A DNA stretch of 64,000 nucleotides from Streptomyces sp. Ag109_O5-1 (lineage in GTDB: Bacteria > Actinomycetota > Actinomycetes > Streptomycetales > Streptomycetaceae). This document shows, piece by piece, positions 16,935 to 25,530 of this stretch. Position 1 is the first letter of the stretch, and the number at the start of each line of letters is the position of its first letter. Location: positions 10,912,001-10,976,000 of the forward strand of contig NZ_RKQF01000001.1 of assembly GCF_003814875.1 (NCBI RefSeq), read 5' to 3'. The notes beneath the pieces were generated by a model. The model saw only the letters and a program-made list of their open reading frames with translations, was not told the DNA's origin and did not search any database. Both the position numbers and the translations under genes were made by a program.

Positions 16935-17948
16935 ATGACCGTACGTGTCGGCATCAACGGCTTCGGCCGGATCGGCCGTACCTACCTGCGCGCCGCCCTG
17001 GACCGTGCCGAGGCGGGCACCCAGGAGCTCGACGTCGTCGCGATCAACGACGTCACCTCGCCCGCCACCCTCGCCCATCTCCTGGAGTACGACTCGACGT
17101 TCGGGCACATCGGACGCGACGTCCTGCACGACGACAGCTCCATCACGGTGGACGGCCGGCGCATCGCCGTCACCTCGGAGCGCGACCCGGCCGCCCTGCA
17201 CTGGTCGGACTACGGCGCCGGGATCGTCATCGAGTCCACCGGCCGGTTCCGTGACCGGGACTCCGCCGCCCTGCACCTGAAGGCGGGCGCCCACACCGTG
17301 CTGCTGTCGGCCCCCGGCAAGAACGTGGACGCCACCATCGTCATGGGCGTCAACGATGGTGCATACGACCGGCGACGCCACCAGATCGTCTCCGCCGCAT
17401 CCTGCACCACCAACTGCGTCGCCCCGATGGTCAAGGTCCTCGACGACGCCTTCGGCATCGAGCGCGGAGTGATGACGACCATCCACGGCTACACCAACGA
17501 CCAGTCCCTGCTCGACGGCCCGCACAAGGACCTCCGCAGGGCCCGCTCGGCCGCCCTTAGCATCATCCCCACCAGCACCGGCGCCGCCCGCGCGGTGGGC
17601 CTCGTGGTGCCCGAGCTGGCCGGGGCGCTGGACGGGATCGCGGTCCGGGTGCCCGTCGAGGACGGCTCGCTCACCGACCTCGCCGTGGTGCTGGAACGCG
17701 AGGCGACCCCGGACGAGATCAACGCCGCGTTCTCGGCCGCCGCCGAGGGTCCCCTCAACGGCATCCTGCGGGTGTCCAAGGCCCCGATCGTCTCCCGTGA
17801 CGTCATCGGTGACCCCTCCTCCTGCGTCTTCGACCCGGCCCTGACCCAGGCCAACGGCACCCTGGCCAAGGTCTTCGGCTGGTACGACAACGAGTGGGGC
17901 TACACCAACCGGCTCCTCGACCTCACCGCTCTGGTCGCCGAGGAGTGA
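16935..17948 (+). CDS. gap: Glyceraldehyde-3-phosphate dehydrogenase, phosphorylating
   Basis: 337 aa. It oxidises glyceraldehyde 3-phosphate with NAD and inorganic phosphate. Seen: NAD-binding VGINGFGRIGRTYLRA, the catalytic loop SAASCTTNC with C157, TIHGYTNDQSLLDGPHKDLRRAR and the C-terminal WYDNEWGYTNRLLDL. ATG 16935 follows GAGGAGTTCACCGCC. Coupling with phosphoketolase makes sense because that enzyme releases glyceraldehyde 3-phosphate from xylulose 5-phosphate. Likely a stress-specific paralogue of a housekeeping gap gene elsewhere. Confidence 0.95.
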   Translation: MTVRVGINGFGRIGRTYLRAALDRAEAGTQELDVVAINDVTSPATLAHLLEYDSTFGHIGRDVLHDDSSITVDGRRIAVTSERDPAALHWSDYGAGIVIESTGRFRDRDSAALHLKAGAHTVLLSAPGKNVDATIVMGVNDGAYDRRRHQIVSAASCTTNCVAPMVKVLDDAFGIERGVMTTIHGYTNDQSLLDGPHKDLRRARSAALSIIPTSTGAARAVGLVVPELAGALDGIAVRVPVEDGSLTDLAVVLEREATPDEINAAFSAAAEGPLNGILRVSKAPIVSRDVIGDPSSCVFDPALTQANGTLAKVFGWYDNEWGYTNRLLDLTALVAEE

Positions 17949-17969
17949 AACCCGCCGGGGCGAGGCCGT

Positions 17970-18011
17970 CCGGGGCGGGGTGAGGGCCGATCGGCCCTCA
18001 CCCCGCCCCGG
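17970..18011. promoter_or_regulatory. 42-bp perfect palindrome centred on a DevR/OsdR-like box
   Basis: Both 21-bp arms are exact reverse complements; the centre is GGGCCGATCGGCCC (17984-17997). It lies 22 bp after gap and its centre is 90.5 bp before the next start, the same offset as for the USP at 13479. It can be read as a terminator hairpin for gap, as the operator of the next gene, or as both. Confidence 0.75.
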
Positions 18012-18080
18012 GCAGCCCATGGGATCACGGGCGCCCACGCCGGATGCTCGAAGTACCGACCGGTTCGGAGGAGACCCGCC

Positions 18081-20774
18081 ATGACGGACTACCTGCTCGA
18101 CCGAGCTCTCGCCGTCCACGCGCTGCTCGCGGACGGAACCACCATCTGTATCCGCTCCGTGCTGCCGGGCGACCACGACCGGCTGGAGCGGTTCTACGAC
18201 GACATGTCGCCGGAGAACCTCCGCCTGAGGTTCTTCGGGCTGAGCCCTCGCTCGGCCGCCATGGCCGCCGACCGGGCCTGCACGCCCCGCCCCGGCTACC
18301 GGGCCCTGCTCGCCGAGGCCCAGGGAGCCGTGCTGGGCCTCGCCGAGTACGACACCGGCGGCAAGCCGGGCCTGGCGGAGATCTCCATCGCCGTCGCCGA
18401 CGGACTGCACCACCGAGGGGTCGGCACCCTGCTGATCGAGCACCTGGTCTCGGCGGCCCGCGCGGCCGGTATCGACACCTTCACCGCCGACGCGCTCAGC
18501 GAGAACCGCGAGGTGCTCCGGCTCTTCACCGACCTCGGCCTGCGCACCTCCCGCCGTTTCGAGGGTCCGGAGGCGCGCTGCACCATCCACCTCGACGAGG
18601 ACGACACCTACCTGTCGGCCGTCGAGGCCCGCGGCCGCTCCGCCGACGTGGCGAGCCTCAAGCCGCTGCTGTGCCCGGACGCGGTCGCCGTCATCGGCGC
18701 GGGCCGCACCCCCGGCTCGGTCGGCCGGGCGATCCTTCACCACCTGCACTCCGGCGGCTTCACCCGTCGCCTCTTCGCGGTGAACCCGAACGTGACGTCG
18801 GTGCTCGGTGTGCCGTCCTACCCCAGCGTGCACGCCCTGCCGAAGACCCCGGACCTCGTGATCATCGCGGTGCCCGCCGCAGGCGTACCGGCCTGCGCCG
18901 AGGAGTGCGGCAAGATCGGCGTCCGTGCCCTGGTCGTCGTCACCTCGGGTCTCGACGCCGCCCAGGCGCGGGCGCTCCTGGCGGCCTGCCGCACCTACGG
19001 CATGCGCATGGTCGGCCCCAACTGCTTGGGCATCTCGCACACGGACCCGGAACTGCGCCTCGACGCCACGTTCGCCGCCGGCCATCCACGCCCCGGCAGC
19101 GCCGGAGTGGCCGCACAGTCCGGCGGCATCGGCATCGCCCTGCTCGACGGGCTGTCCCGGCTGGGCATCGGCGTGTCGTCCTTCGTCTCGCTGGGCGACA
19201 AGTACGACGTCAGCGGCAACGACATGCTCCAGTGGTGGGAGACCGACGGCCGCACCGACCTCGCCCTCCTGCACCTGGAGTCCTTCGGCAACCCCCGGGC
19301 CTTCTCCCGAACCGCCCGCAGGGTCGCCCGCCGGCTGCCGGTGCTGACCGTGGACGCGGGACGCTCACAGGAAGGCCGCAGGGCCGCCGCTTCGCACACG
19401 GCCGCGGCCGCCACCCCCACCATGACCCGCCAGGCGCTGTTCACCCAGGCCGGCATCACCGCCACCCGCTCGGTCGGTGAACTCCTCGAAACGACAGCGC
19501 TGTTGTACTCCCAGGCGCTCCCCGAAGGGACGCGCGTCGCGATCGTCACCAACGCGGGCGGGGCGGGCGTTCTGGCCGCCGACGCCTGCGCCGAGGCGGG
19601 CCTTACCCTGCCGCCGTTCACGCCCAGGGCCGTCGACGAGCTGGCCACCGTCCTGCCGGACGGCGCGTCCTTCGGCAATCCCCTCGACGCCACGGCCGCG
19701 GTGAGCGAGGAAGAACTCAGGCGGTGCGTCGACCGGCTCGTCGGCAACCCGGGCGTCGACGCCGTGCTGGTGGTCCTGGTCCCGACGGCGGTCGCCGCCG
19801 CCACCGGCGACGACCTCGTCCGGGCCCTCACCCGGGCGCCCGGCCGCCGGACCAAGCCCGTCGTCGCCGTGCGCCTGGAGCAGGACCTTCCGGTGAAGTT
19901 GCTGCCCGCGCTCGAAGACGGCACGATCCCCAGCTACGCCGAACCGCAGGCGGCCGCTTGCGCGCTGGCCCACGCGGCCCGCCGCGCGGCCTGGCTGTCC
20001 CGCCCGGCCGGCACCGTCCCGGCCCTCGACGACATCGACACCGAACAGGCCCGGACGCTGGCCGACGCCTACCTCGACGCCCACCCCGACGGCGGCTGGG
20101 CGGACCCGCGGACCTGCGCCGACCTGCTCGCCTGCTACGGCATCCCGCAGATCCGCTGGGCCTGGGCCGAGACGGAGGACGACGCCGTGCGCGCCGCCGA
20201 ACGACTGCGCGGTGCCGACGGCAGGGTGGTGATGAAGGCCCACTGGCCGGGCATCCTCCACAAGAGCCAGGAACGCGCGATCCATCTCGACCTGCACGGT
20301 GAACACCAGGTCCGGGCCGCCTTCCGCGACCTGGAGACCCGCTTCCACGGCCTGCTGACCGGAGTGGTGCTCCAGCCGCTCGCCGATCGCGGCACCGAAC
20401 TGTTCGCAGGTGTCGTCCAGGACGAGGTCTTCGGCCCGCTGGTCCTGTTCGGGCTCGGAGGTACGGCCACGGAGGTGCTCGCCGACCACGCGGCCAGGCT
20501 CGCTCCGCTCACCGACCACGACGTGCACGACCTGATCACCGCCCCGCGCTGCGCGCCCCTGCTGTTCGGCACGAACGGCGCCGGGCCGGTCGACCTGGAG
20601 CGCCTGGAACAGCTGTTGCTGCGGCTGTCCCGGATGGCGGAGGACCTGCCGCAGCTGGCCGAGGCCGACTTCAACCCGGTGCTCGCCGCACCCGGCGGGG
20701 TCACCGTGCTCGACGCACGGCTCCGTCTGCTGCCGCGCCACGCCAAGGACCCTTATCTGCGCCGGCTGCGCTGA
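18081..20774 (+). CDS. GNAT acetyltransferase fused to ADP-forming acyl-CoA synthetase
   Basis: 897 aa. Order: GNAT domain (about 1-180, with the acetyl-CoA loop DGLHHRGVGTLLIEHL), CoA-binding domain (from VAVIGAGRTPGSVGRAIL), succinyl-CoA-ligase-like domain with SHTAAAATPT holding the expected phosphohistidine, and a C-terminal ATP-grasp domain (VVMKAHWPGILHKS to ADFNPVL). The synthetase half belongs to the NDP-forming acetyl-CoA synthetase family (ATP from acyl-CoA); fused forms also include Pat-type protein acetyltransferases with inactive synthetase halves. The apparent His suggests catalysis is retained. ATG 18081 follows GGAGGAG. It may convert acetyl-CoA from PFL to acetate plus ATP; lysine acetylation is the alternative. 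Confidence 0.88.
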   Translation: MTDYLLDRALAVHALLADGTTICIRSVLPGDHDRLERFYDDMSPENLRLRFFGLSPRSAAMAADRACTPRPGYRALLAEAQGAVLGLAEYDTGGKPGLAEISIAVADGLHHRGVGTLLIEHLVSAARAAGIDTFTADALSENREVLRLFTDLGLRTSRRFEGPEARCTIHLDEDDTYLSAVEARGRSADVASLKPLLCPDAVAVIGAGRTPGSVGRAILHHLHSGGFTRRLFAVNPNVTSVLGVPSYPSVHALPKTPDLVIIAVPAAGVPACAEECGKIGVRALVVVTSGLDAAQARALLAACRTYGMRMVGPNCLGISHTDPELRLDATFAAGHPRPGSAGVAAQSGGIGIALLDGLSRLGIGVSSFVSLGDKYDVSGNDMLQWWETDGRTDLALLHLESFGNPRAFSRTARRVARRLPVLTVDAGRSQEGRRAAASHTAAAATPTMTRQALFTQAGITATRSVGELLETTALLYSQALPEGTRVAIVTNAGGAGVLAADACAEAGLTLPPFTPRAVDELATVLPDGASFGNPLDATAAVSEEELRRCVDRLVGNPGVDAVLVVLVPTAVAAATGDDLVRALTRAPGRRTKPVVAVRLEQDLPVKLLPALEDGTIPSYAEPQAAACALAHAARRAAWLSRPAGTVPALDDIDTEQARTLADAYLDAHPDGGWADPRTCADLLACYGIPQIRWAWAETEDDAVRAAERLRGADGRVVMKAHWPGILHKSQERAIHLDLHGEHQVRAAFRDLETRFHGLLTGVVLQPLADRGTELFAGVVQDEVFGPLVLFGLGGTATEVLADHAARLAPLTDHDVHDLITAPRCAPLLFGTNGAGPVDLERLEQLLLRLSRMAEDLPQLAEADFNPVLAAPGGVTVLDARLRLLPRHAKDPYLRRLR

Positions 20775-20793
20775 AGCCGAGGAGGGAACAGAC

Positions 20794-21521
20794 ATGAAGC
20801 ACGACAAGGTGGGCTCCGTGATGACCACGACGTCGTCCACGCCACCTACGCCACCCCGTTCAAGGAAGTCGCGCGGCTCCTCGCGGACCACCGGATCAGC
20901 GGACGGCCGGTGCTCGACGACGACAAGGTCATCGTGGTCATCTCCGAGACGGACCTGATGGTGCGCCAGGCGGCCGCCCCGGTCCCCTTCGCGAACAAGC
21001 GGCGCACGCCGCCGCTCGGACAGCTGACCCGCGGTGCCCGGCGGCAGGCCGGCAAGGCCGGGGCCCGCATCGCCGGGGAACTGATGACCGAACCTCCGGT
21101 CACGGTGCACGCCGAGGACACCATCGTCGAGGCAGCCCGCACGATGGCCGCGCGGCACGTGGAACGCCTCCCCGTCCTCGATGTGGAGAACCGGCTGGTC
21201 GGCATCGTCACCCGCCGCGACCTGCTGACGGTGTTCCTCCGCCCGGACGCGGAGATCCGCACGGAAGTCGTCGACGAGGTACTGGTGCGTGCCCTGTGGC
21301 TGTCGCCCCGCACCGTCGGGGTCTCCGTCACCGAAGGTGTCGTCACGCTCACCGGCCATATGGAACGCAGGACCGAGACCGAGATCGCCGTCTCCATGAC
21401 CTGCCAGATCGACGGCGTGGTCGACGTGGTCGACAAGCTGACCTACCGCCTCGACGACGCCGGCATCCGTGCGGAGCAGGCCCTGCACGGCGCGGCCGAC
21501 GACTGGCTGCGCGGACTGTGA
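20794..21521 (+). pseudogene. CBS-pair plus BON domain protein with a one-base frameshift
   Basis: ATG 20794 (GGAGGGAACAGAC site) begins MKHDKVGSVMTT. Near 20832 one G appears to be missing (ATGACCACGACGTC instead of ATGACCACGGACGTC); beyond it the other frame continues as VVHATYATPFKEVARLLADH, CBS1, CBS2 (MTEPPVTVHAEDTIVEAA to TRRDLLTVFL) and a BON domain (VSVTEGVVTLTGHMERR), ending at 21521. Restored length is about 242 residues. CBS pairs of this sort, for example hypoxic response protein 1 of mycobacteria, are DosR targets. It sits 19 bp after the acyl-CoA synthetase and 16 bp before the flavodoxin, so it belongs to that operon. Real decay and base-calling error are equally possible. Confidence 0.78.
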
Positions 21522-21537
21522 GAGGAGGCATGTGGCC

Positions 21538-22051
21538 ATGACGGGCACCGTGCTGGTCACCTACGGGACCACGAACGGATCCACGGCACAGATCGCGGAG
21601 ACCGTCGCGGCCTTCCTGCGCAAGGACGGCCTGACGGCGGAGACCCGCTCGGCCGGAGCCGTCACCGACCTGACGCCCTACGGCGCGGTCGTGGTCGGCG
21701 GCGCGCTGTACGCCGGCCGCTGGCACAAGGACGCCCGGCGCTTCGTGCGCCGCCACCGCCGCGCGCTCGCGAAGCGGTCGCTGTGGTTCTTCAGCAGCGG
21801 CCCGCTCGGCCTCCGTCGCCGGCTCCGGGGACATCCCGCCGGTGCGCGGGGTGCGGCGCGCGATGACGGAACTGGGCGTCCGGGGCCACGCCACCTTCGG
21901 CGGCTGTCTGGAGGAGGGTGCCAAGGGCTGGTTGGCGCAGCGGATCCTTCGCTCGGGAAATGGCGGGGACTTCCGGGACTTCGCGGCGATCGAGGCCTGG
22001 GCGGCTCGAGTCGCCGGGGAGTTGCGGGGAGGCGAGGCGGACGACGAGTGA
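21538..22051 (+). pseudogene. Flavodoxin-domain protein (HemG-like), frameshifted
   Basis: The N-terminal half (VLVTYGTTNGSTAQIAETVA; YGAVVVGGALYAGRWHKDARRFV; LWFFSSGPL) is a flavodoxin fold with a TYGTTNGST FMN-phosphate loop, as in menaquinone-dependent protoporphyrinogen oxidases. Around 21810 the frame shifts; the other frame continues as SGDIPPVRGVRRAMTELGVRGHATFGGCL to 22051. A two-base deletion in a codon pair after SSGPL would explain it. The restored protein would be about 171 residues. ATG 21538 follows GAGAGGAGGCATGTGGCC. Last gene of the acyl-CoA synthetase-CBS-flavodoxin run. Confidence 0.72.
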
Positions 22052-22079
22052 GAGGTGAGAGACGTCAGAGAGCGGTGCC

Positions 22080-22325
22080 GATCATGGTCAGCGCGGCCTC
22101 CGCGGAGCAGGGGGGCAGCGCCTCGGCCGGGGGCGAACAGCCTGACGTCCTCCAGGACCGGTACCCCGGCGTGCCTCGCTCGCCACGGGCGAGGCACATC
22201 CGCCAGGAACTGGACCTGCTGGTCCTCCCAGGCGGCACGGTCCACGTCGGGGACGCCGACGGGCACAGTCGAAGGCGAAGTCGATCTCGGCCCGCGCTGG
22301 ATCGAGGGACGAGCGGGGGGTTTCC
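22080..22325 (-). pseudogene. Universal stress protein relic
   Basis: Minus-strand fragments in two frames match the second domain of the intact USPs: EIDFAFDCA, then VPDVDRAAWEDQQVQFLA and VPVLEDVRLFAP. The intact USP at 2048-2938 has the corresponding FAFGAARTRG and WEDQEVLRLSDALRA. No start, no nucleotide-binding loop and no C-terminus remain. A decayed tandem USP next to the Rv1733c-like gene. Confidence 0.6.
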
Positions 22326-22371
22326 GTGCGCCGTCTCCCGCGGACGATCGTCGTGGCACAGGTGCCATCGC

Positions 22372-22953
22372 TCAGCCCGTCCGGTGTCCCCACCGCGGTC
22401 CGACGAGATCCCACTCCCGCCCCCACTGTGCCATCCGCCGTTCGTCCAGCCGCCAACGGGCGACGGCTCCCGCACCCAGTGCGGCGCCCGCCACGGCGGC
22501 CACGGCCAGCGCCCCCAGAACCCCTGCCTCGATGGCCGCCTCCGTCGCGTCCGGCGGTTCGGCGACCAGGCGTCCCCGGCCGTCCTCCCAGACCATGACC
22601 GAAGTCCCTGCGCCCAGGTCCGCGTCCACCCGGGTCAGGCCGGTGCGGAAGGATCGGTCGGGCGCCGTCCACGGCACCCTGGCCATCCTGCGCTCGTCGG
22701 TCACCCCACCGGTGCCGGTGCTCTTCGGAACGCCCGTGAGCAGTACCGCCTGGACGGGTCGGCGATCGGCCCGCTGCTGTGCGAACACCTGGTCCGCGGC
22801 CCGGGCCGTCACCACGCCGGCGACGGCACCGCCCACCGCGATGAACGCCCACACGGCCAGGACGATCCAGGCCTCGACGATGTCGTCGTGCCGCCGCAGC
22901 GGGTTGTCCTGCCACCGCCACAGCCGCTTCTTCCCGCTCTTGGCTCCGCGCAT
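22372..22953 (-). CDS. Rv1733c-family membrane protein
   Basis: 193 aa. Two hydrophobic segments (AWIVLAVWAFIAVGGAVAGVV near residue 28, and VLGALAVAAVAGAALGAGAV near 145) flank an extracytoplasmic stretch of about 90 residues; a basic N-terminus GKKRLWRWQDNPLRRHDD and the C-terminal WRLDERRMAQWGREWDLVGPRW complete the pattern of the mycobacterial DosR-regulon protein Rv1733c and its actinobacterial relatives. Function unknown. Start 22953 follows GGAGGGGG. Three box-like palindromes lie in the 343-bp divergent gap to the alcohol dehydrogenase. Confidence 0.75.
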   Translation of the reverse strand: MRGAKSGKKRLWRWQDNPLRRHDDIVEAWIVLAVWAFIAVGGAVAGVVTARAADQVFAQQRADRRPVQAVLLTGVPKSTGTGGVTDERRMARVPWTAPDRSFRTGLTRVDADLGAGTSVMVWEDGRGRLVAEPPDATEAAIEAGVLGALAVAAVAGAALGAGAVARWRLDERRMAQWGREWDLVGPRWGHRTG

Positions 22954-23023
22954 CGGACCGTACCCCCTCCTCGTCGTCGTGGTGACGTTTCCGAAGGTGG
23001 CAGCCGGTGTGCCGGCCGGGTAT

Positions 23024-23091
23024 GGGCCGGACAGGGGCCGCCGCAGGGCCGCTCGGACTCAACTTGCGAGAGGGACAAGGCCGTTCAGCCC
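23024..23091. promoter_or_regulatory. Three DevR/OsdR-like boxes in a divergent promoter region
   Basis: GGGCCGGACAGGGG (23024-23037), GGGCCGCTCGGACT (23046-23059) and AGGCCGTTCAGCCC (23078-23091). The first two are 22 bp apart; the second is centred 99.5 bp before the Rv1733c-like start. The third may serve the alcohol dehydrogenase. Confidence 0.5.
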
Positions 23092-23296
23092 TCCCGCGCT
23101 GTCGAGGCCGGCGGCCGGGGTGGCGTGCGGGACGGCTCGAAGGCGCTGTCCTGCCCCGTGCGGCACGCGGCGGGGGCCGGACGGCCCAAGCGCGTCCTCG
23201 CAAGCCGGGACAGGATGGATCTGCGGGGCAATCCGGCGTCTTCCCGGCGTCCGTCGGTCCCCGGCCCCGCAGCGGACCAAGGACGGTGAGCGCGAC

Positions 23297-24364
23297 ATGA
23301 AAGCCTTCGTCTTCCACGGCCCCGGGCAGTCGGCCTGGGAAGAGGTCCCCGACCCCGCCGTCAAGGAGCCCACCGACGTCGTCGTACGCGTGGACGCCGT
23401 CACGATCTGCGGGACGGATCTGCACATCCTCAAGGGCGACGTCCCCGAGGTCCTTCCCGGCACGGTCCTGGGCCATGAGGCCGTCGGCGAGATCGTCGAG
23501 GTCGGCGGCGACGTGCAGACCGTACGGCCGGGCGACCGGGTGCTGGTCTCCTGCATCACCTCCTGCGGGCGCTGCTCCTACTGCCGGGAGCGGATGTACG
23601 GCCAGTGCCGGGGCGGCGGAGGCTGGATCCTCGGCCACCTGATCGACGGCACCCAGGCCGAGTACGTCCGCGTCCCGCACGCCGACCTGTCCGTCCACGC
23701 ACTGCCCGGCGCGCTCGACAGCAGGGACGCGGTGCTGCTCGCGGACATCTTCCCCACCGCTTACGAGGTGGGCGTGCTGAACGGGCGGGTGCGCCCCGGC
23801 GACACTGTCGCCGTCGTCGGTGCCGGTCCCATCGGACTCGCGGCGATCGCCACGGCCCGCCTGTTCTCACCCGAGCGGATCATCGCGGTGGACCTGGCCC
23901 CGGCCCGGCTGGAGGCTGCCCACCGGTTCGGCGCCGATGCCGTGGCCGACGTCCATGAGGCCCCCGCGCAGCTGGTTGCCGACCTGACCGACGGGCTGGG
24001 CGCGGACGTGGTGATCGAGGCGGTCGGAGTGCCCGAGAGTTTCGAGCTGTGCACCCGGATGGTGCGGCCCGGCGGTCACGTCGCCAACATCGGCGTGCAC
24101 GGCAGGCCGGCCACCCTGCACCTCGAAGACCTGTGGATCAAGGACGTGACCATCACGACCGGCCTGGTGGACACCCACTCCACACCGACCCTGCTGCGGA
24201 TGGCCGCCGCCGGCCGGCTGCCCACCGCGCAGATGGTCACCCATACCTTCCCGCTGAGCCGTATGGAGGAGGCGTACGACGTCTTCCGTCGGGCCGGTGA
24301 GACCGCCGCACTGAAGGTGGTGCTCGGCGGGGTCCAGCACGAGCTGGCCGTCCCCGCGGCCTGA
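23297..24364 (+). CDS. Zinc-dependent alcohol dehydrogenase (MDR family)
   Basis: 355 aa. Catalytic zinc site CGTDLH with GHEAVGEIVEVG; structural zinc cysteines CGRCSYCRERMYGQC; Rossmann motif VAVVGAGPIGLAAIATA followed by an acidic residue (VDLAPARLE), pointing to NAD. The overall pattern matches the Zn alcohol/isopropanol dehydrogenase group that reduces or oxidises short-chain substrates. In this island it could regenerate NAD by reducing acetaldehyde, but the substrate is not evident. ATG 23297 has only a weak ribosome site (GGACGGTGAG). Confidence 0.88.
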   Translation: MKAFVFHGPGQSAWEEVPDPAVKEPTDVVVRVDAVTICGTDLHILKGDVPEVLPGTVLGHEAVGEIVEVGGDVQTVRPGDRVLVSCITSCGRCSYCRERMYGQCRGGGGWILGHLIDGTQAEYVRVPHADLSVHALPGALDSRDAVLLADIFPTAYEVGVLNGRVRPGDTVAVVGAGPIGLAAIATARLFSPERIIAVDLAPARLEAAHRFGADAVADVHEAPAQLVADLTDGLGADVVIEAVGVPESFELCTRMVRPGGHVANIGVHGRPATLHLEDLWIKDVTITTGLVDTHSTPTLLRMAAAGRLPTAQMVTHTFPLSRMEEAYDVFRRAGETAALKVVLGGVQHELAVPAA

Positions 24365-24462
24365 CGGGAGGACGGGACAGGGGACGGCCGAACAGGTGGG
24401 GCCGGGCGAGGCCGACCGGACCGGCGACGTGTTCAGCGAGGGAGTACCTCGTGACCGGCCGC

Positions 24463-24918
24463 TCAGCCGTCGTCGCCGACGAGGGCGATGCCCGTCACCA
24501 GGTCGGGGCGGATCCGGACCGCGTCTTCCATGTTCCTGTTCAGCCATGGACGCAACAGTTGCTCATAGCGGGCGAGTTCGCGTGGATCGGTCACCAGGCG
24601 TGCGTAGCCGGTGACCACCACGCTCCAGCCCAGGTGGGTGTCGGGATCGATGATGTCCGCTTCGTAGGCGACCACGACCCCGGCGCCGTCGGCCTGCCGG
24701 GTGCGGGAGGTCAGGGCGGCGCTCTCGTGGGTGCGGATGACGATGTCGCCGTCGACCAGCACATGGTTGACGGGGCGGACGGTGGGCAGCGCCTGCCGGG
24801 TGAAGACGATCCGTCCCAGGGAGACCGAGCCCAGCAGCCGCAGCGCCTCCGCGCTGTCGAGCTCGACGCTCCTGCGCGCATTCGTCGAAGGGGCGGGTGC
24901 GCTGTCGTCGTTCGCCAT
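24463..24918 (-). CDS. Pyridoxamine-5'-phosphate-oxidase-like FMN/F420 split-barrel protein (Rv0080-like)
   Basis: 151 aa single-domain split barrel: LDSAEALRLLGSVSLGRIVF, LPTVRPVNHVLVDGDIVIRT, VVAYEADIIDPDTHLGWSVVV, and a C-terminal VTGIALVGD. It resembles the DosR-regulon protein Rv0080. Members bind FMN or F420 and may act as reductases; the substrate is unknown. Start 24918 has GGAAG upstream. In M. tuberculosis Rv0080 sits beside Rv0079, a translation-inhibiting ribosome-associated protein; here the upstream gene is likewise a ribosome-associated-factor-like protein, so synteny supports the call. A perfect box lies 168 bp upstream. Confidence 0.82.
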   Translation of the reverse strand: MANDDSAPAPSTNARRSVELDSAEALRLLGSVSLGRIVFTRQALPTVRPVNHVLVDGDIVIRTHESAALTSRTRQADGAGVVVAYEADIIDPDTHLGWSVVVTGYARLVTDPRELARYEQLLRPWLNRNMEDAVRIRPDLVTGIALVGDDG

Positions 24919-24997
24919 GTCGGGCTTCCGTCGGTGAGTCGTCCCTCGGCGCGGCGGACATGCCTCGCCGAGACGGTGCGGAGTGGTGGTACGGGCG

Positions 24998-25027
24998 GAG
25001 CGGCACCGCAGGGGATCGGTGCCGCTC
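24998..25027. terminator. Hairpin between HPF-like and PPOX-like genes
   Basis: Perfect 11-bp arms GAGCGGCACCG and CGGTGCCGCTC enclose an 8-nt loop. It lies downstream of the HPF-like gene and upstream of the PPOX-like gene, so it may be a terminator or an attenuating leader structure. Confidence 0.5.
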
Positions 25028-25085
25028 CTGACCCAACTCTCTCCCCGGCCGCGCTGCGGCGCAGGTGCCGTTGGTCCCGCGTCCT

Positions 25086-25099
25086 GGGCCGATCGGCCC
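25086..25099. promoter_or_regulatory. Perfect DevR/OsdR-like box
   Basis: GGGCCGATCGGCCC, identical to the boxes at 13382 and 17984. It directly abuts the end of the HPF-like gene and is 168 bp before the PPOX-like start, which is the gene it most likely serves. Confidence 0.65.
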
Positions 25100-25486
25100 T
25101 TACGTGGCGGACCGGCTGCCGTCGTCCGATCCCGCGGGCCCGCCGCGCCACGGCGGCGGCGCGGCCGACCTGCGGGCCGTGTCCGTGCGGTGCGCCTCCG
25201 CCTCCGCACGGGCCCGCACCCTGTCCTCCAGCCGGTCCCCGAGTTCGTGGGCGGTGGGCTCCTCCGCGTGCACGACGACCACGGTCCCGGCCACCAGGAG
25301 CCGGGCCGTGGCCGACCACGGCCGCCGGACGTGCGGTGCGGCGGCCCGGACGACGGTCAACGTGCCCTCGGCGGGAGGGAGTCCGAGCCGCTCGAAGGCC
25401 GCGTCGACCTTCGAGCGGACATGGCCGAGCGCTTCCTCGTCCACCTCGCCCTGGGCCCGCATGCGTACGGCGTCCCTGATGGTCAT
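25100..25486 (-). CDS. HPF/RaiA-like (sigma-54 modulation) ribosome-associated protein
   Basis: 128 aa. The core VRMRAQGEVDEEALGHVRSK, LTVVRAAAPHVRRPWSATA, LLVAGTVVVVHAEEPTAHE and the helix LEDRVRARAEAEA follow the beta-alpha-beta-beta-beta-alpha order of ribosome hibernation factors, without the long C-terminal dimerisation domain. Known members dimerise or silence ribosomes in stationary phase; mycobacterial Rv0079 (DATIN) is a DosR-controlled analogue next to Rv0080. It starts at 25486 (GAAAGGACG site), only 44 bp after the PPDK stop, so it is probably co-transcribed with ppdK. Similarity is moderate; the fold is an inference. Confidence 0.65.
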   Translation of the reverse strand: MTIRDAVRMRAQGEVDEEALGHVRSKVDAAFERLGLPPAEGTLTVVRAAAPHVRRPWSATARLLVAGTVVVVHAEEPTAHELGDRLEDRVRARAEAEAHRTDTARRSAAPPPWRGGPAGSDDGSRSAT

Positions 25487-25530
25487 GTGCGCCACGTCCT
25501 TTCGATTCTTTCGCTCACTGTGAGGGGTGT

